Positions 1 through 9,005 of a stretch of DNA of 64,000 nt are shown piece after piece. Every line of letters begins with the position of its first letter. The first letter of the stretch is position 1. This stretch comes from Streptomyces roseirectus (GTDB lineage Bacteria; Actinomycetota; Actinomycetes; Streptomycetales; Streptomycetaceae). The notes beneath the pieces were generated by a model that ran no database searches, was not told the origin of the DNA, and was given only the letters and a program-made list of their open reading frames with translations. The DNA is taken from the NCBI RefSeq assembly GCF_014489635.1, contig NZ_CP060828.1, positions 7,924,001-7,988,000 of the forward strand, written 5' to 3'. The position numbers and the translations under genes are program-made.

Positions 1-627
1 TTCACCCCAAGGGCTGCTCGGTGCGGCCATGGCGTGACCGTTCCGGCGACCCGTACTGCCTGGGTCCTCCACTCCTGCCGATGCACTCCTGTCGACTCGG
101 TCATCCGGGCGGCGGCAGGACTCGGCGTCCACCCGGACCGCCCCGCCTCTGGTGGCGGGGGCTTGTCGTCAGACAGGGATCTTGACTCACTCGTGACCGG
201 AATACCCAACGAATCCGAGGATTTGTGGCCTTACTCACGACTGGGCCATTCGGGTGAACAGTTCACACGGGGGCAACGTGTCCGTCACTCGACCAGCCCT
301 CGAACAGGGCGGAAATGCCCCGGTCCGCACCCCGTATCCGCAGGTTGCGCAACCGCTGAGGGCCGCCCGGGGGAAACCTCGTTACGCCGAACGGGGGTCT
401 TGGCCACGCCACTTCCGACACCCCTCGCCCCGTCGGCGGGCGCTGCGTCATCACGCACCCCGCGACGGGGCCGTACGTCCTTCGGCGGGAGCGCGGGGGC
501 AGGCACACGCGCGTGGCGCGAGGGGGGCGGCACGCGTGCGTGCTTCTGTGCTTCGTGCGTCCTCCGGTGCGCCTCCCGGTGTCCCCCCTCTGATGTTTCG
601 GGCGCTTTCGGGTGGTTCAGGGCGCTT
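1..627. other. Left-edge stretch with no supportable gene
   Basis: I see no reading frame here with a ribosome binding site, a recognisable product or a codon bias that the opposite strand does not share. The longest open frame on the plus strand runs on through the antisense of the clpP operon and is a GC-rich shadow. The only structure noticed is a short hairpin at 141-160. The stretch ends at the stop codon of the small minus-strand gene at 628. Confidence 0.5.
141..160. terminator. Possible hairpin terminator
   Basis: A perfect 7-bp stem (CCCCGCC / GGCGGGG) encloses the six-base loop TCTGGT. No T-tract follows, as is usual in Streptomyces. It could terminate a transcript entering from the left, but the gene it would serve is outside the window. 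Confidence 0.3.
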
Positions 628-930
628 TCAGGTGCCGGGAGGCGGCAGGTTCACCCGGGCCGTGCGGCGCTCGCCGTCCAGGACGCGCAGGGCGCGGGCC
701 AGGGTCGGGGCGTGCAGTTCGTGTTCGCCGCGCTGGTGCATCAGCGTCAGGGCGTCACGCAGCGCCGCCGCCTTCGTCACCAGGGCCTGGGCCGCCCTCA
801 GGCCCCGGTAGGTGTCGCCGTCCCGGCTCGGGTTGATGCGGCCCACCAGGTCGACGACCTCCAGGTAGTGGTCGACGAGGTCGGCCTCCGCGCGGGTCAG
901 CGCCGGCAGCGGCGGGAGTTCCGGCAGCAT
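628..930 (-). CDS. Small conserved hypothetical protein downstream of clpP
   Basis: The product is 100 residues with no membrane segment, charged and probably helical (for example RAEADLVDHYLEVVDLVGRI), and I do not recognise a family. The ATG sits seven bases after the clpP stop codon behind a GGAGG ribosome binding site that overlaps the end of clpP. It is therefore very likely the second gene of a clpP operon and translationally linked to it. The C-terminus is rich in Arg, Ala and Pro. A role as a Clp-associated factor is only a guess from position. Confidence 0.65.
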   Translation of the reverse strand: MLPELPPLPALTRAEADLVDHYLEVVDLVGRINPSRDGDTYRGLRAAQALVTKAAALRDALTLMHQRGEHELHAPTLARALRVLDGERRTARVNLPPPGT

Positions 931-937
931 CCGCCCC

Positions 938-1555
938 CTACCTCCCGCTCGACCTGCGGCTCGGCACGACCCGGTCGACCAGGCCGTACTCCACGGCCGC
1001 CGGGGCGTCCAGCACCATGTCCCGCTCGATGTCCTCGGTCACCCGCTCGGGGGCGCGGCCCGTGTGGCGGACGAGCATCTCCTCCAGGAGCGCGCGGGTA
1101 CGGGTCAACTCCTCGGCCTGGATGGCGAGATCGCTGGCCTGGCCCTGGATCTGACCGGCCTCCGGCTGGCCGATCACCACACGCGCGCCCGGCAGGATCA
1201 GCCGCTTGCCCGGGGTGCCGGCGGCCAGCAGGATCGCCGCGGACGAGCCCGCCTGGCCCAGGCAGATCGTCTCCACGTCGCAGCTGACGTAGCGCATCGT
1301 GTCGTAGATCGCCGCCATCGCCGTGAACGAGCCGCCGGGCGAGTTGATGTAGAGCGAGATGTCCTGGTCCGGGTCCCGGTACTCCAGGTGCATGAACTGG
1401 GCCATCACGTCGTTCGCCGACACGTCGTCCACCGGGGCCCCGAGGAACACGATCCGTTCCTCCAGGAGCTTCGAGTACGGGTCCAGGGTCTTGGTGCCGT
1501 GACTCGTGCGTTCGTGGAACTCGGGCAGGACGTGGCGGGCGGTCGGGCGGGTCAT
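938..1555 (-). CDS. clpP: ClpP-family protease subunit lacking the catalytic histidine
   Basis: This is a 205-residue ClpP-type S14 peptidase, the usual length. The ATG at 1555 gives MTRPTARH; the frame is open further upstream but offers no better start. The serine region GQAGSSAA (nucleophile about Ser104) and the C-terminal ERD (about Asp179) are present. At the position of the catalytic His, 25 residues after the Ser as in E. coli ClpP, the sequence reads VVIGQPEAG, with Gly129 in place of His. The handle-helix motif [13 protein letters not shown] is kept. The subunit is therefore probably a poor or inactive peptidase alone, and may act in a mixed ring with another ClpP. It is co-directional with the small gene at 628-930 and divergent from a Phd/YefM antitoxin gene. 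Confidence 0.93.
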   Translation of the reverse strand: MTRPTARHVLPEFHERTSHGTKTLDPYSKLLEERIVFLGAPVDDVSANDVMAQFMHLEYRDPDQDISLYINSPGGSFTAMAAIYDTMRYVSCDVETICLGQAGSSAAILLAAGTPGKRLILPGARVVIGQPEAGQIQGQASDLAIQAEELTRTRALLEEMLVRHTGRAPERVTEDIERDMVLDAPAAVEYGLVDRVVPSRRSSGR

Positions 1556-1595
1556 GGGTGGCCCCTCTCCTTCGGCTTCTGTTCCGTCGGCGTCT

Positions 1596-1636
1596 GTAAA
1601 AAATGTACAGGACGTACGTGACGTTAGAATGGGGCC
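1596..1636. promoter_or_regulatory. Shared clpP / phd intergenic regulatory region
   Basis: The 81 bases between the divergent clpP and antitoxin starts hold overlapping short inverted repeats: TGTA-AAAAA-TGTACA at 1595-1609 and GTAC-AGGAC-GTAC at 1605-1617. A TAGAAT hexamer at 1625-1630 lies seven bases before the antitoxin ATG and could be a -10 element for a near-leaderless transcript. Phd/YefM proteins normally repress their own promoters through such palindromes, so autoregulation that also affects clpP is plausible but inferred. Confidence 0.45.
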
Positions 1637-1915
1637 ATGGCCTACGAGATTCCGGTGACGCAAGCCAGGGCTGAGCTCGCCGACCTGATCAACCGGGTTG
1701 TCTACGGCGGCGAACGCGTCGTCGTCACCCGGCACGGAAAACCCCTGGTCGCGCTGGTCTCCGCGGCCGATCTGGAACGCCTCGACGCGCTCGACGTGCC
1801 CGTCGAGGAGCCGATCGTCAGCGCGGTGTCGACGGTGCGAGAGGTGACTTCAGCTCCTGGCGAACGGCAGCGGTTCGGGATCGCGGCGGAGCATCGGGGG
1901 CCGGGGGTGCGTTGA
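1637..1915 (+). CDS. Orphan Phd/YefM-type antitoxin
   Basis: The 92-residue protein has the classic N-terminal Phd/YefM DNA-binding fold: [14 protein letters not shown] at residues 5-18, then [24 protein letters not shown]. These proteins bind their own operator and neutralise a partner toxin (Doc, YoeB or others). No toxin gene lies within reach: the next 580 bases downstream are non-coding and the neighbour upstream is clpP. The C-terminal part, which normally binds the toxin, is rich in Val, Ser and Gly here. The ATG at 1637 has no clear Shine-Dalgarno sequence and may be leaderless. It could be a solitary regulator rather than half of a toxin pair. Confidence 0.85.
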   Translation: MAYEIPVTQARAELADLINRVVYGGERVVVTRHGKPLVALVSAADLERLDALDVPVEEPIVSAVSTVREVTSAPGERQRFGIAAEHRGPGVR

Positions 1916-2495
1916 GGAGGGTGGGGTTCTGCGGGGTTCTTTAAAGGGGGGAGTGCTTGGGGCTCGTGGGGTGCGGGAAAGTGTGCGCGCCCTCGCCGGG
2001 ATGGCGGGGCGCGCGGTGTGATGAGCGGGGGAGTGGGCTGGGGGTGTCGGGGGTTTCGGGATCGGTCTCGATCGGCGAGTGACAGTCGGGTCGCGGCGCG
2101 GTGCCGGTCGGTGACGGCCGGTTTCCGCCCGTGCCGGTCGGCGGGAGACGTCGGTTCCCGGCCCGGCACCGCCGGTGCGAGCCGGTCGGGCCCGGCGCCG
2201 GTCCGTGTCCGTCGGCCCCCGCCCTGGAGCCGGCCCCTGCGCATCGGCTGACGCCGCCCCGGCACCGCCCGGCGTGAACCGGGCGGCACTGGTGCGGCGT
2301 CGTGGTCGTGCTCAGTACGCGGCGACCGGCCTCCACTCCTTTGCCGGTCCCTGGTCTTTCGTCGGCCTCCGTCTCTTCGCCGGTCCACGGCCCTTCGTCG
2401 GTCCCCGCGCTGGAATCAGCCGGTGCGCATCGGCGACGCCGCCCCGGCGCCGGCCGGCGTGAACCGGGCGGCGTCGGAGCGGCGTCGGGGGCGGG
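1916..2495. other. Gene-free stretch with a decayed duplication
   Basis: I see no gene in these 580 bases. The left part (1916-2210) is GC-rich low-complexity sequence dominated by variants of GCCGGTCGG. The right part is the upstream copy of a tandem duplication that includes the 3' end of the neighbouring membrane-protein gene (see the repeat at 2215-2585). Confidence 0.6.
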
Positions 2496-2585
2496 TCAGT
2501 GCGCGGCGACCGGCTTCCGCTCCGCCGCCGGCCCATGGTTCTTCGTGACCGGCCTCCGTCCCGCCCCCGCCCCACGGCTCTTCAG
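2215..2585. repeat. Diverged ~185-bp tandem duplication covering a gene 3' end
   Basis: Two direct copies lie about 184-186 bases apart. Landmarks are GCGCATCGG at 2239 and 2425, GGCGTGAACCGGGCGGC at 2271 and 2456, and TCAGTRCGCGGCGACCGGC at 2312 and 2496. The right copy contains the last ~30 codons and stop of the minus-strand membrane protein. The left copy preserves a recognisable, drifted version of that C-terminus ending VAAY-stop instead of VAAH-stop. The copies are clearly homologous but differ at many positions, so the event is old. Confidence 0.8.
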
Positions 2586-3617
2586 CGCCGTGCCCAGCAA
2601 CACCGCGCCCAGTCCGATCGCCGCCCACCAGGTCAGGGTGAGCGCGGGGGTGAGGGACGCGGCGCCGTCGAAGAAGGAGACCGAGCGCAGGAGGGTCGCG
2701 CCGGCGCCGGGCGGCAGCCACTGGCCGATCGTGCCGGCCGGGGCGGGCAGCATCTCGGGGGCCGAGGAGGCGCCGGAGAAGGGGTTGCCGATCAGCATCA
2801 CCGTCGCGGCGACCACGCTGATCGCGGCCCGCCCCGCCAGCGCGGCGGCTCCGGCGACCGCCGCGCTCACCGCCAGCGTCGCGAGGGACAGCGCGCCGGC
2901 CTCCGCCCACCAGTCACCGGTGAGGGCACCGAGCCAGCCGCCCGCGATCCCCGCGGCGACGGCCCCGACCAGCGCGGCGGACCCGACCAGCGCCGCCACG
3001 GCCGTCCACCCGGCCAGCCCCAGCAGCGCCACCACCGCGCCGGCCGCGATCCCCGCCATCGCCAGCGGCAGCACGCTCGCGGTCAGCGCCGCGCCCCTCG
3101 GATCCGACGCCGGCGCGGCGACCACGTCCACCGTCCGGACCTCGGCCCCCCGCGCCGCCGCCTGCTCCTGGACGGCCGCTTGGAGCAACTGCGCGACGAC
3201 GGGACTCGCCGCCGACGCCGTCAGCAGCTGAAGCCCTCGCGGGGTGACGACGACGGCCCCGTACACCTCCCGTGCCTCGATCGCGTCCCGCGCGGCGGCC
3301 TCGTCGGCGTACCGGTGGACCTCGAACGCCCCCTTCCGCTCCCGCAGTTGCCCCTCGACCTGGGCCACCGCCGCCGCCGGCCCCGCCACCCCCAGCGGCA
3401 GATCCCGAGGACCCGACCGAGCGGCCGGCCACGCGAACGCCGCCAGCGCGACGGCGGCGAGCAGCGGAACGACCAGCAGGACGGCGACGAGATGCCGGCG
3501 CACGAGGCCGCCGCCGGACGCGGGCGCACCGGACGGTCCGGCCGCCCCGGCGTGCGCGCTTCCCCTTGCGGCGACGTCCGTTCCCGTCTCCGCCCTGTCG
3601 ACCTGTGTGCTCTGCAT
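2496..3617 (-). CDS. ABC-2 / YhgE-Pip-like multipass membrane protein
   Basis: The 373-residue protein has a cytoplasmic, Gly/Ala-rich N-terminus, a first membrane helix near residues 42-66, then a soluble extracytoplasmic domain (LPLGVAGPAAAV onward to about residue 165) and about five more helices before a basic tail. This is the topology of ABC-2-type permeases of the YhgE/Pip or DUF3533 group, which are thought to export small molecules or take part in cell-envelope stress. No ATPase gene is adjacent. It is transcribed divergently from a TetR gene, and two near-identical operator-like sites lie between them, so it is the likely target of that regulator. Its last codons lie in the right copy of the local duplication. 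Confidence 0.75.
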   Translation of the reverse strand: MQSTQVDRAETGTDVAARGSAHAGAAGPSGAPASGGGLVRRHLVAVLLVVPLLAAVALAAFAWPAARSGPRDLPLGVAGPAAAVAQVEGQLRERKGAFEVHRYADEAAARDAIEAREVYGAVVVTPRGLQLLTASAASPVVAQLLQAAVQEQAAARGAEVRTVDVVAAPASDPRGAALTASVLPLAMAGIAAGAVVALLGLAGWTAVAALVGSAALVGAVAAGIAGGWLGALTGDWWAEAGALSLATLAVSAAVAGAAALAGRAAISVVAATVMLIGNPFSGASSAPEMLPAPAGTIGQWLPPGAGATLLRSVSFFDGAASLTPALTLTWWAAIGLGAVLLGTALKSRGAGAGRRPVTKNHGPAAERKPVAAH

Positions 3618-3631
3618 CTCGGCCCCCTAAA

Positions 3632-3710
3632 AAGAAGGATCGTTCGTTTTACGGTGAGACCACCGTGCTCCCGAGACGCGGCGCTTGTCAAGAAGGAACG
3701 TTCGTTTTAA
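3632..3710. promoter_or_regulatory. Twin TetR-operator-like direct repeats
   Basis: A 21-base motif occurs twice in the same orientation, at 3632-3652 and 3690-3710: AAGAAGGATCGTTCGTTTTA and AAGAAGGAACGTTCGTTTTA, one mismatch in the shared 20 bases. The core of the second copy, GAACGTTC, is a perfect palindrome. One copy sits just upstream of each divergent gene, the arrangement expected if the TetR protein represses both itself and the membrane protein. Confidence 0.75.
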
Positions 3711-3720
3711 GTTGAGGAGC

Positions 3721-4353
3721 ATGGCCCGTGTATCCCAGGCGCACCTCGACGCCCGCCGCCGTCAGATCCTCGACGCGGCCGAACGCTGCTTCGCCCGCAA
3801 CGGCTTCCACGCGACGTCGATGCAGGACGTACTGAAGGAGGCGGACCTCTCGGCGGGGGCGGTGTACCGCTACTTCAGCGGCAAGGACGAGCTGATCCGG
3901 GCGATCGTCGCCGAGGCGATCGCCGTGCTGGGGGAGGTGTACGGCACGGCGGCGGAGGAGACCCCGCCCCCGCTTCCGGACGAACTCGTGGTGCGGGCGG
4001 TGGCGAGGATGCGGACGACACGGCCCGTGCTGACGGAGGACGGGGAGTGGCAGTTCCCGCGCGTGATGATCCAGGCGTGGACGGAGGTCCTGCGCAACGG
4101 GGAACTGGCGGCGCAGGTGGCGGACGGCTACCTGCGGGTGCGGAAGGCGTGGGCGGACATCATGAACGGCTACAAGGCCGCCGGCATCGTCCCGCAGGAC
4201 GCGAACGCCGACGCGATGGCCCGCGTGATGATCGCGACGGCACAGGGACTGGTGACCCAGATCGCCGTCCTGGGCCTGCCCGCGAGCGAGATGGAGCAGA
4301 CGCTCGCGGAGGGCCTGCGGGCGCTGATGAGCGTGCGCGACCCGCGTCCCTGA
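3721..4353 (+). CDS. TetR/AcrR family transcriptional regulator
   Basis: The 210-residue protein starts at the ATG at 3721 after TTGAGGAGC. The N-terminus contains the TetR helix-turn-helix, ILDAAERCFARNGFHATSMQDVLKEA then SAGAVYRYF and the KDEL turn, about residues 14-58. The rest is an all-helical ligand-binding domain of normal size. It is divergent from the ABC-2-like membrane protein at 2496-3617, and the twin 21-base motif between them is the obvious operator. The likely role is ligand-relieved repression of that exporter-like gene. The ligand cannot be read from the sequence. Confidence 0.92.
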   Translation: MARVSQAHLDARRRQILDAAERCFARNGFHATSMQDVLKEADLSAGAVYRYFSGKDELIRAIVAEAIAVLGEVYGTAAEETPPPLPDELVVRAVARMRTTRPVLTEDGEWQFPRVMIQAWTEVLRNGELAAQVADGYLRVRKAWADIMNGYKAAGIVPQDANADAMARVMIATAQGLVTQIAVLGLPASEMEQTLAEGLRALMSVRDPRP

Positions 4354-4366
4354 CCCCCTCCGGAGG

Positions 4367-4394
4367 GTCACGGCTCGGTTAACGTCCCTGAAAC
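4367..4394 (+). promoter_or_regulatory. GlnR-like box upstream of ureA
   Basis: The sequence contains TTAAC-(6)-GAAAC at 4379-4394, preceded 12 bases earlier by GTCAC at 4367. The established actinobacterial GlnR site is built from GTnAC and GAAAC half-sites separated by six bases, and urease genes are known GlnR targets in Streptomyces. A TAGCCT hexamer at 4405-4410 could be the -10 element. The match is by eye, and GlnR control of this operon is inferred from it and from the family. Confidence 0.6.
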
Positions 4395-4490
4395 GCGTCC
4401 CAACTAGCCTCCGATCACGCCACCAGGGCTTTTCCCGTGGCAGCGGCAGCCGGACCCCGCACGGTCCGGCGCGAGGAGGTGAGGTGTGAC

Positions 4491-4793
4491 GTGCAACTGA
4501 CCCCGCACGAGCAGGAGAGGCTGCTGATCCATGTGGCGGCCGACGTCGCCGAGAAGCGGCGCGCGAGGGGCGTGAAGCTCAACCACCCCGAGGCGGTCGC
4601 CCTGATCACCTCGCACATCCTTGAGGGCGCCCGCGACGGCCGCACCGTCGCCGAACTCATGGCGTCCGGCCGCAAGATCCTGACCAGGGACGACGTCATG
4701 GAGGGCATCCCCGAGATGATCCACGACGTGCAGGTCGAGGCGACCTTCCCGGACGGCACGAAGCTCGTCACCGTCCACGACCCGATCGTCTGA
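4491..4793 (+). CDS. ureA: Urease gamma subunit
   Basis: The 100-residue protein matches the normal length and sequence of UreA ([20 protein letters not shown], then [14 protein letters not shown]). The GTG at 4491 after GAGGAGGTGAG is chosen over an upstream in-frame ATG because it gives the family N-terminus and has a strong ribosome binding site. It is the small structural subunit of the cytoplasmic nickel urease, which hydrolyses urea to ammonia and carbon dioxide. It is first gene of ureABCFGD, with ureB following after 11 bases. A GlnR-like box lies about 100 bases upstream, consistent with nitrogen control. Confidence 0.96.
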   Translation: MQLTPHEQERLLIHVAADVAEKRRARGVKLNHPEAVALITSHILEGARDGRTVAELMASGRKILTRDDVMEGIPEMIHDVQVEATFPDGTKLVTVHDPIV

Positions 4794-4804
4794 GGGGCGC
4801 CGCG

Positions 4805-5116
4805 ATGATTCCCGGAGAGATCCTGTTCGAGGACGGCCCGATCGTCTACAACGCGGGCCGCGAGGTCACCCGGCTGACCGTCCTCAACGCCGCCGACCGC
4901 CCCGTGCAGGTCGGCTCCCACTACCACTTCGCCGAGGCCAACCCGGGCCTGGAGTTCGACCGCGCCGCCGCCCGCGGCCTGCGGCTGAACGTCGCCGCCG
5001 GGACGGCCGTCCGCTTCGAACCGGGAATCCCCGTCGACGTCGAACTCGTCCCGCTGGCCGGCGCCCGGATCGTGCCGGGGCTGCGCGGGGAGACCGGAGG
5101 TGCCCTCGATGCCTGA
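4805..5116 (+). CDS. ureB: Urease beta subunit
   Basis: The 103-residue protein carries the UreB hallmarks [19 protein letters not shown] at the N-terminus, then [18 protein letters not shown] and a C-terminal barrel ([14 protein letters not shown]). It pairs with UreA and UreC in the (abc)3 urease core. The ATG at 4805 follows a GGGGCGCC spacer, and its stop codon lies inside the first codons of ureC, giving an 8-base overlap. Like other actinobacterial ureases, beta and gamma are separate polypeptides and not fused. Confidence 0.96.
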   Translation: MIPGEILFEDGPIVYNAGREVTRLTVLNAADRPVQVGSHYHFAEANPGLEFDRAAARGLRLNVAAGTAVRFEPGIPVDVELVPLAGARIVPGLRGETGGALDA

Positions 5117-6830
5117 GATCTCACGCGCCGCCTACGCCGACCTGTTCGGCCCCACGACCGGCGACCGCATCCGCCTCGCGGACACCGACCTGCTGATCGA
5201 GATCGAGGAGGACCGCTCCGGCGGCCCCGGACTCGCCGGCGACGAGGCCGTGTTCGGCGGCGGCAAGGTCATCCGCGAGTCCATGGGCCAGGCCCGCGCC
5301 ACGCGCGCGGACGGCACCCCGGACACCGTCATCACGGGCGCGGTGATCGTCGACCACTGGGGCATCGTCAAGGCGGACATCGGCATCCGCGACGGCCGCA
5401 TCACCGGCATCGGCAAGGCCGGCAACCCCGACACCATGGACGGCGTCCACCCCGACCTCGTCATCGGCCCCGAGACCGAGGTCATCGCGGGCAACGGCCG
5501 GATCGTCACGGCCGGCGCGGTCGACGCGCACGTCCACTTCATCTGCCCGCAGATCGCCGACGAGGCCCTGTCGGCCGGCGTCACCACCCTGGTCGGCGGC
5601 GGCACCGGGCCCGCCGAGGGCTCCAAGGCGACGACCGTCACCCCCGGACCCTGGCACCTCGCCCGGATGCTGGAGGCGATGGAGCACTACCCCCTCAACA
5701 TCGGCTTCCTCGGCAAGGGCAACACCGTCTCCCACGAGGCGATGCTCTCCCAGATCCGCGGCGGCGCCCTCGGCCTGAAGCTCCACGAGGACTGGGGCTC
5801 GACCCCGGCCGTCATCGACGCGTCCCTCACCGTCGCCGACCAGACCGGCATCCAGGTCGCCATCCACACCGACACGCTGAACGAGGCCGGGTTCGTCGGC
5901 GACACCCTCGCCGCGATCGCCGGACGCGGCATCCACGCGTACCACACCGAGGGCGCCGGCGGCGGGCACGCGCCGGACATCATGACGGTCGTCTCGCAGG
6001 CCAACGTCCTGCCCAGCTCCACCAACCCGACCCGCCCCTACACCGTCAACACCGCCGAGGAACACCTCGACATGCTGATGGTCTGCCACCACCTCAACCC
6101 GGCCGTCCCCGAGGACCTGGCCTTCGCCGAGTCCCGGATCCGCCCCTCCACCATCGGCGCGGAGGACGTCCTGCACGACCTCGGCGCGATCTCGATCATC
6201 TCCTCCGACGCCCAGGCCATGGGCCGCGTCGGCGAGGTGATCCTGCGCACCTGGCAGACCGCCCACGTCATGAAGCGCAGGCGCGGCGCCCTCCCCGGCG
6301 ACGGCCGCGCCGACAACCACCGCGTACGCCGCTACGTCGCCAAGTACACGATCAACCCGGCGATCGCCCAGGGCCTCGCCCACGAGATCGGCTCCGTCGA
6401 GACCGGCAAGCTCGCCGACCTCGTCCTGTGGGAGCCCGCGTTCTTCGGCGTCAAACCCCACCTCGTCGTCAAGGGCGGCCAGATCGCCTACGCGCAGATG
6501 GGCGACGCCAACGCCTCCATCCCGACCCCGCAGCCGATCCTGCCGCGCCCCATGTACGGCGCGATCGGCCGCGCCCCGGCCGCCAACTCCCTCAACTTCG
6601 TGGCCCGGTTGGCGATCGAGGACGGTCTGCCGGAACGGCTCCAGCTCGGCAAGCGGTTCGTCGCGATCGAGTCGACGCGCGCGGTCACCAAGGCCGACAT
6701 GCGCGAGAACGACGCCCGTCCCGACGTCCGCGTCGACCCCGACAGCTTCGCCGTGCACATCGACGGCGAGCTGGTCGAGGCGACCCCGGCCGCCGAACTG
6801 CCCATGGCCCAGCGCTACTTCCTGTTCTGA
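5109..6830 (+). CDS. ureC: Urease alpha (catalytic) subunit
   Basis: The 573-residue protein has the full urease active site: His141 and His143 (AHVHF), the carbamylated lysine Lys224 in [10 protein letters not shown], His253 (AIHTDT), His279 ([13 protein letters not shown]), the mobile-flap pair Cys326-His327 (MVCHHLN) and Asp367 (SSDAQAMG). All metal ligands and catalytic residues are intact, so it should be functional once nickel is inserted. The ATG at 5109 overlaps the end of ureB and is preferred to a GTG nine bases earlier. ureF starts within the stop codon. Confidence 0.98.
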   Translation: MPEISRAAYADLFGPTTGDRIRLADTDLLIEIEEDRSGGPGLAGDEAVFGGGKVIRESMGQARATRADGTPDTVITGAVIVDHWGIVKADIGIRDGRITGIGKAGNPDTMDGVHPDLVIGPETEVIAGNGRIVTAGAVDAHVHFICPQIADEALSAGVTTLVGGGTGPAEGSKATTVTPGPWHLARMLEAMEHYPLNIGFLGKGNTVSHEAMLSQIRGGALGLKLHEDWGSTPAVIDASLTVADQTGIQVAIHTDTLNEAGFVGDTLAAIAGRGIHAYHTEGAGGGHAPDIMTVVSQANVLPSSTNPTRPYTVNTAEEHLDMLMVCHHLNPAVPEDLAFAESRIRPSTIGAEDVLHDLGAISIISSDAQAMGRVGEVILRTWQTAHVMKRRRGALPGDGRADNHRVRRYVAKYTINPAIAQGLAHEIGSVETGKLADLVLWEPAFFGVKPHLVVKGGQIAYAQMGDANASIPTPQPILPRPMYGAIGRAPAANSLNFVARLAIEDGLPERLQLGKRFVAIESTRAVTKADMRENDARPDVRVDPDSFAVHIDGELVEATPAAELPMAQRYFLF

Positions 6831-7495
6831 TGTCCAGGGCAGCGCTGTTGATCCTCGCCGACGGCCGCTTCCCCGCCGGAGGCCACGCGCACTCCGGCGG
6901 GGCGGAGGAGGCCGTGAGAGCGGGGCGGATCACGGGAGTCGAGGATCTGGAGGCGTTCTGCCGGGGGCGCCTGCACACGGCGGGGCTCGTGTCGGCGTCC
7001 CTCGCCGCTTCGGCGGCGGCGGGGGTCGACCCGGTGGCGCTGGACGAGGCGACCGACGCCCGAACTCCCGCACCGGCGCTGAGAGTCGCCTCCCGCAAGC
7101 TGGGGCGCCAACTGATGCGCGCCGCCCGCGCGACCTGGCCGAACCCCGAACTCGACGCCCTGGCCCGGGAGTTCCCCAAGGGGGCCCACCAGCCCGTGGT
7201 GTTGGGGGTGACGGCCCGTGCGGCGGGCCTCGGCCCCCGGGACGCGGCGTACTGCGCGGCGTACGAGAGCGTGAGCGGACCGGCGAGCGCGGTGGTACGC
7301 CTGCTGAGCCTGAACCCGTTCGACGCGACCGGCGTGCTGGCGCGGCTGGCGGCGGAGCTGGACATGGTCGTGGACCGTGCCGTCGAAGCCGCCTCCCTCC
7401 GGGACCCGGACGCGTTGCCGGCCTCGTCGTCCCCTCTCCTGGAACTGGGAGCGGAGATGCACGCGAGCCGGTCGGCCCGCCTCTTCGCGTCGTGA
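6830..7495 (+). CDS. ureF: Urease accessory protein UreF
   Basis: The 221-residue protein contains the UreF pattern LILADGRFPAGGHAHSGG near the N-terminus and the helical repeats that follow (YESVSGPASAVVRLL near residues 145-160). UreF works with UreD and UreG in the pre-activation complex that delivers nickel and carbon dioxide to apo-urease. The ATG shares one base with the ureC stop codon, so translation is coupled. The operon has no ureE, the usual situation in Streptomyces. Confidence 0.93.
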   Translation: MSRAALLILADGRFPAGGHAHSGGAEEAVRAGRITGVEDLEAFCRGRLHTAGLVSASLAASAAAGVDPVALDEATDARTPAPALRVASRKLGRQLMRAARATWPNPELDALAREFPKGAHQPVVLGVTARAAGLGPRDAAYCAAYESVSGPASAVVRLLSLNPFDATGVLARLAAELDMVVDRAVEAASLRDPDALPASSSPLLELGAEMHASRSARLFAS

Positions 7496-7559
7496 GGACG
7501 TCACGCGAAGCCGATTCACCTGATCACCATCCAGCCCCCCGGCCTCCAGGAGCCGCCCC

Positions 7560-8224
<665 letters not shown>

Positions 8225-8237
<13 letters not shown>

Positions 8238-8977
8238 CGGCGACCGCCCGGCTGCGGGCCACCCCCGACGGGCGCGGCGGCACCGCCCTGCCCGTCCTGG
8301 AGAGCGACGGCCCCCTCGCCCTGCGCCGCACCCGGGGCGAACACCCCGGCGAAGCGAAGGCGTTGCTGGTCGGCGCGATGAGCGGCCCGCTCGGCGGCGA
8401 CCGCTTCCGCGTCGAGGCCGACATCGAGGCCGGCGCCCGGCTCGCCGTGGGCTCCGCCGCCGCGACCATCGCGCTGCCGGGCCAGCACAAGGGCGAGGCG
8501 CGGTACGCCGTGCGGCTGCGGGTGGCCGGTGAACTCCGGTGGCTGCCCGAGCCGTTGATCTCCGCGAACGGCAGCGACCTGTACGTCACGACGCGCGTCG
8601 ACCTCGCCGAGGGCGCGCGTCTGGTGTTCCGCGAGGAGCAGATCCTCGGCCGCTCCGGCGAGGAACCCGGGCGCCTCACCAGCCGGTTGACCCTGCGCGT
8701 CGGTGAACGCCCCGTCCTGGACCAGGAGTTGGCGTGCGGTCCCGGCGCGCCCGGCGGCTGGGACGGCCCCGCCGTGCTCGGCGGTCACCGGGCCGTGGGC
8801 CAACTCCTCGTCGTCCGGCCCGAGTTCGCGCACACCCCGGTGCCGGCCACGGTGCTCGCGGACGGCGCCGCCACTATCGTCCCGCTGACCGGGCCCGCCG
8901 CTCTCGTGACCGCGCTCGCCCCCGACGGGCTGGTGCTGCGACGGGTGCTGGACGCGGCGCTCGGCGAACTCGGGTAG
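8225..8977 (+). CDS. ureD: Urease accessory protein UreD (UreH)
   Basis: The product of about 250 residues has the UreD fold signatures RCTP-like repeats, [22 protein letters not shown] and LLVVRPEFA. It is the scaffold that binds UreF and apo-urease. The start is uncertain: GTG codons at 8201 and 8225 are both in frame and both inside the end of ureG. I chose 8225 because it gives the [17 protein letters not shown]-terminus near the family length. It is last in the operon, and no strong terminator follows before tap. Confidence 0.88.
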
Positions 8978-9005
8978 GAGAACCGGCGAAGAACGGCAGC
9001 CGACC

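Noticed and set aside
34..1287. 417-codon plus-strand open frame at the left edge
   Set aside because: It runs antisense through the clpP operon, has Pro/Arg/Gly-rich non-globular composition and no ribosome binding site. It is a GC-rich shadow frame.
1916..2495. Search for a toxin gene next to the Phd/YefM antitoxin
   Set aside because: No frame in the 580 downstream bases has a Doc, RelE or PIN-like motif or a ribosome binding site. The sequence is a decayed duplication and low-complexity DNA.
5121..6758. 545-codon minus-strand frame opposite ureC
   Set aside because: It is fully antisense to a gene with an intact active site. The Val/Gly/Asp-rich composition is that of complemented GC-biased codons.
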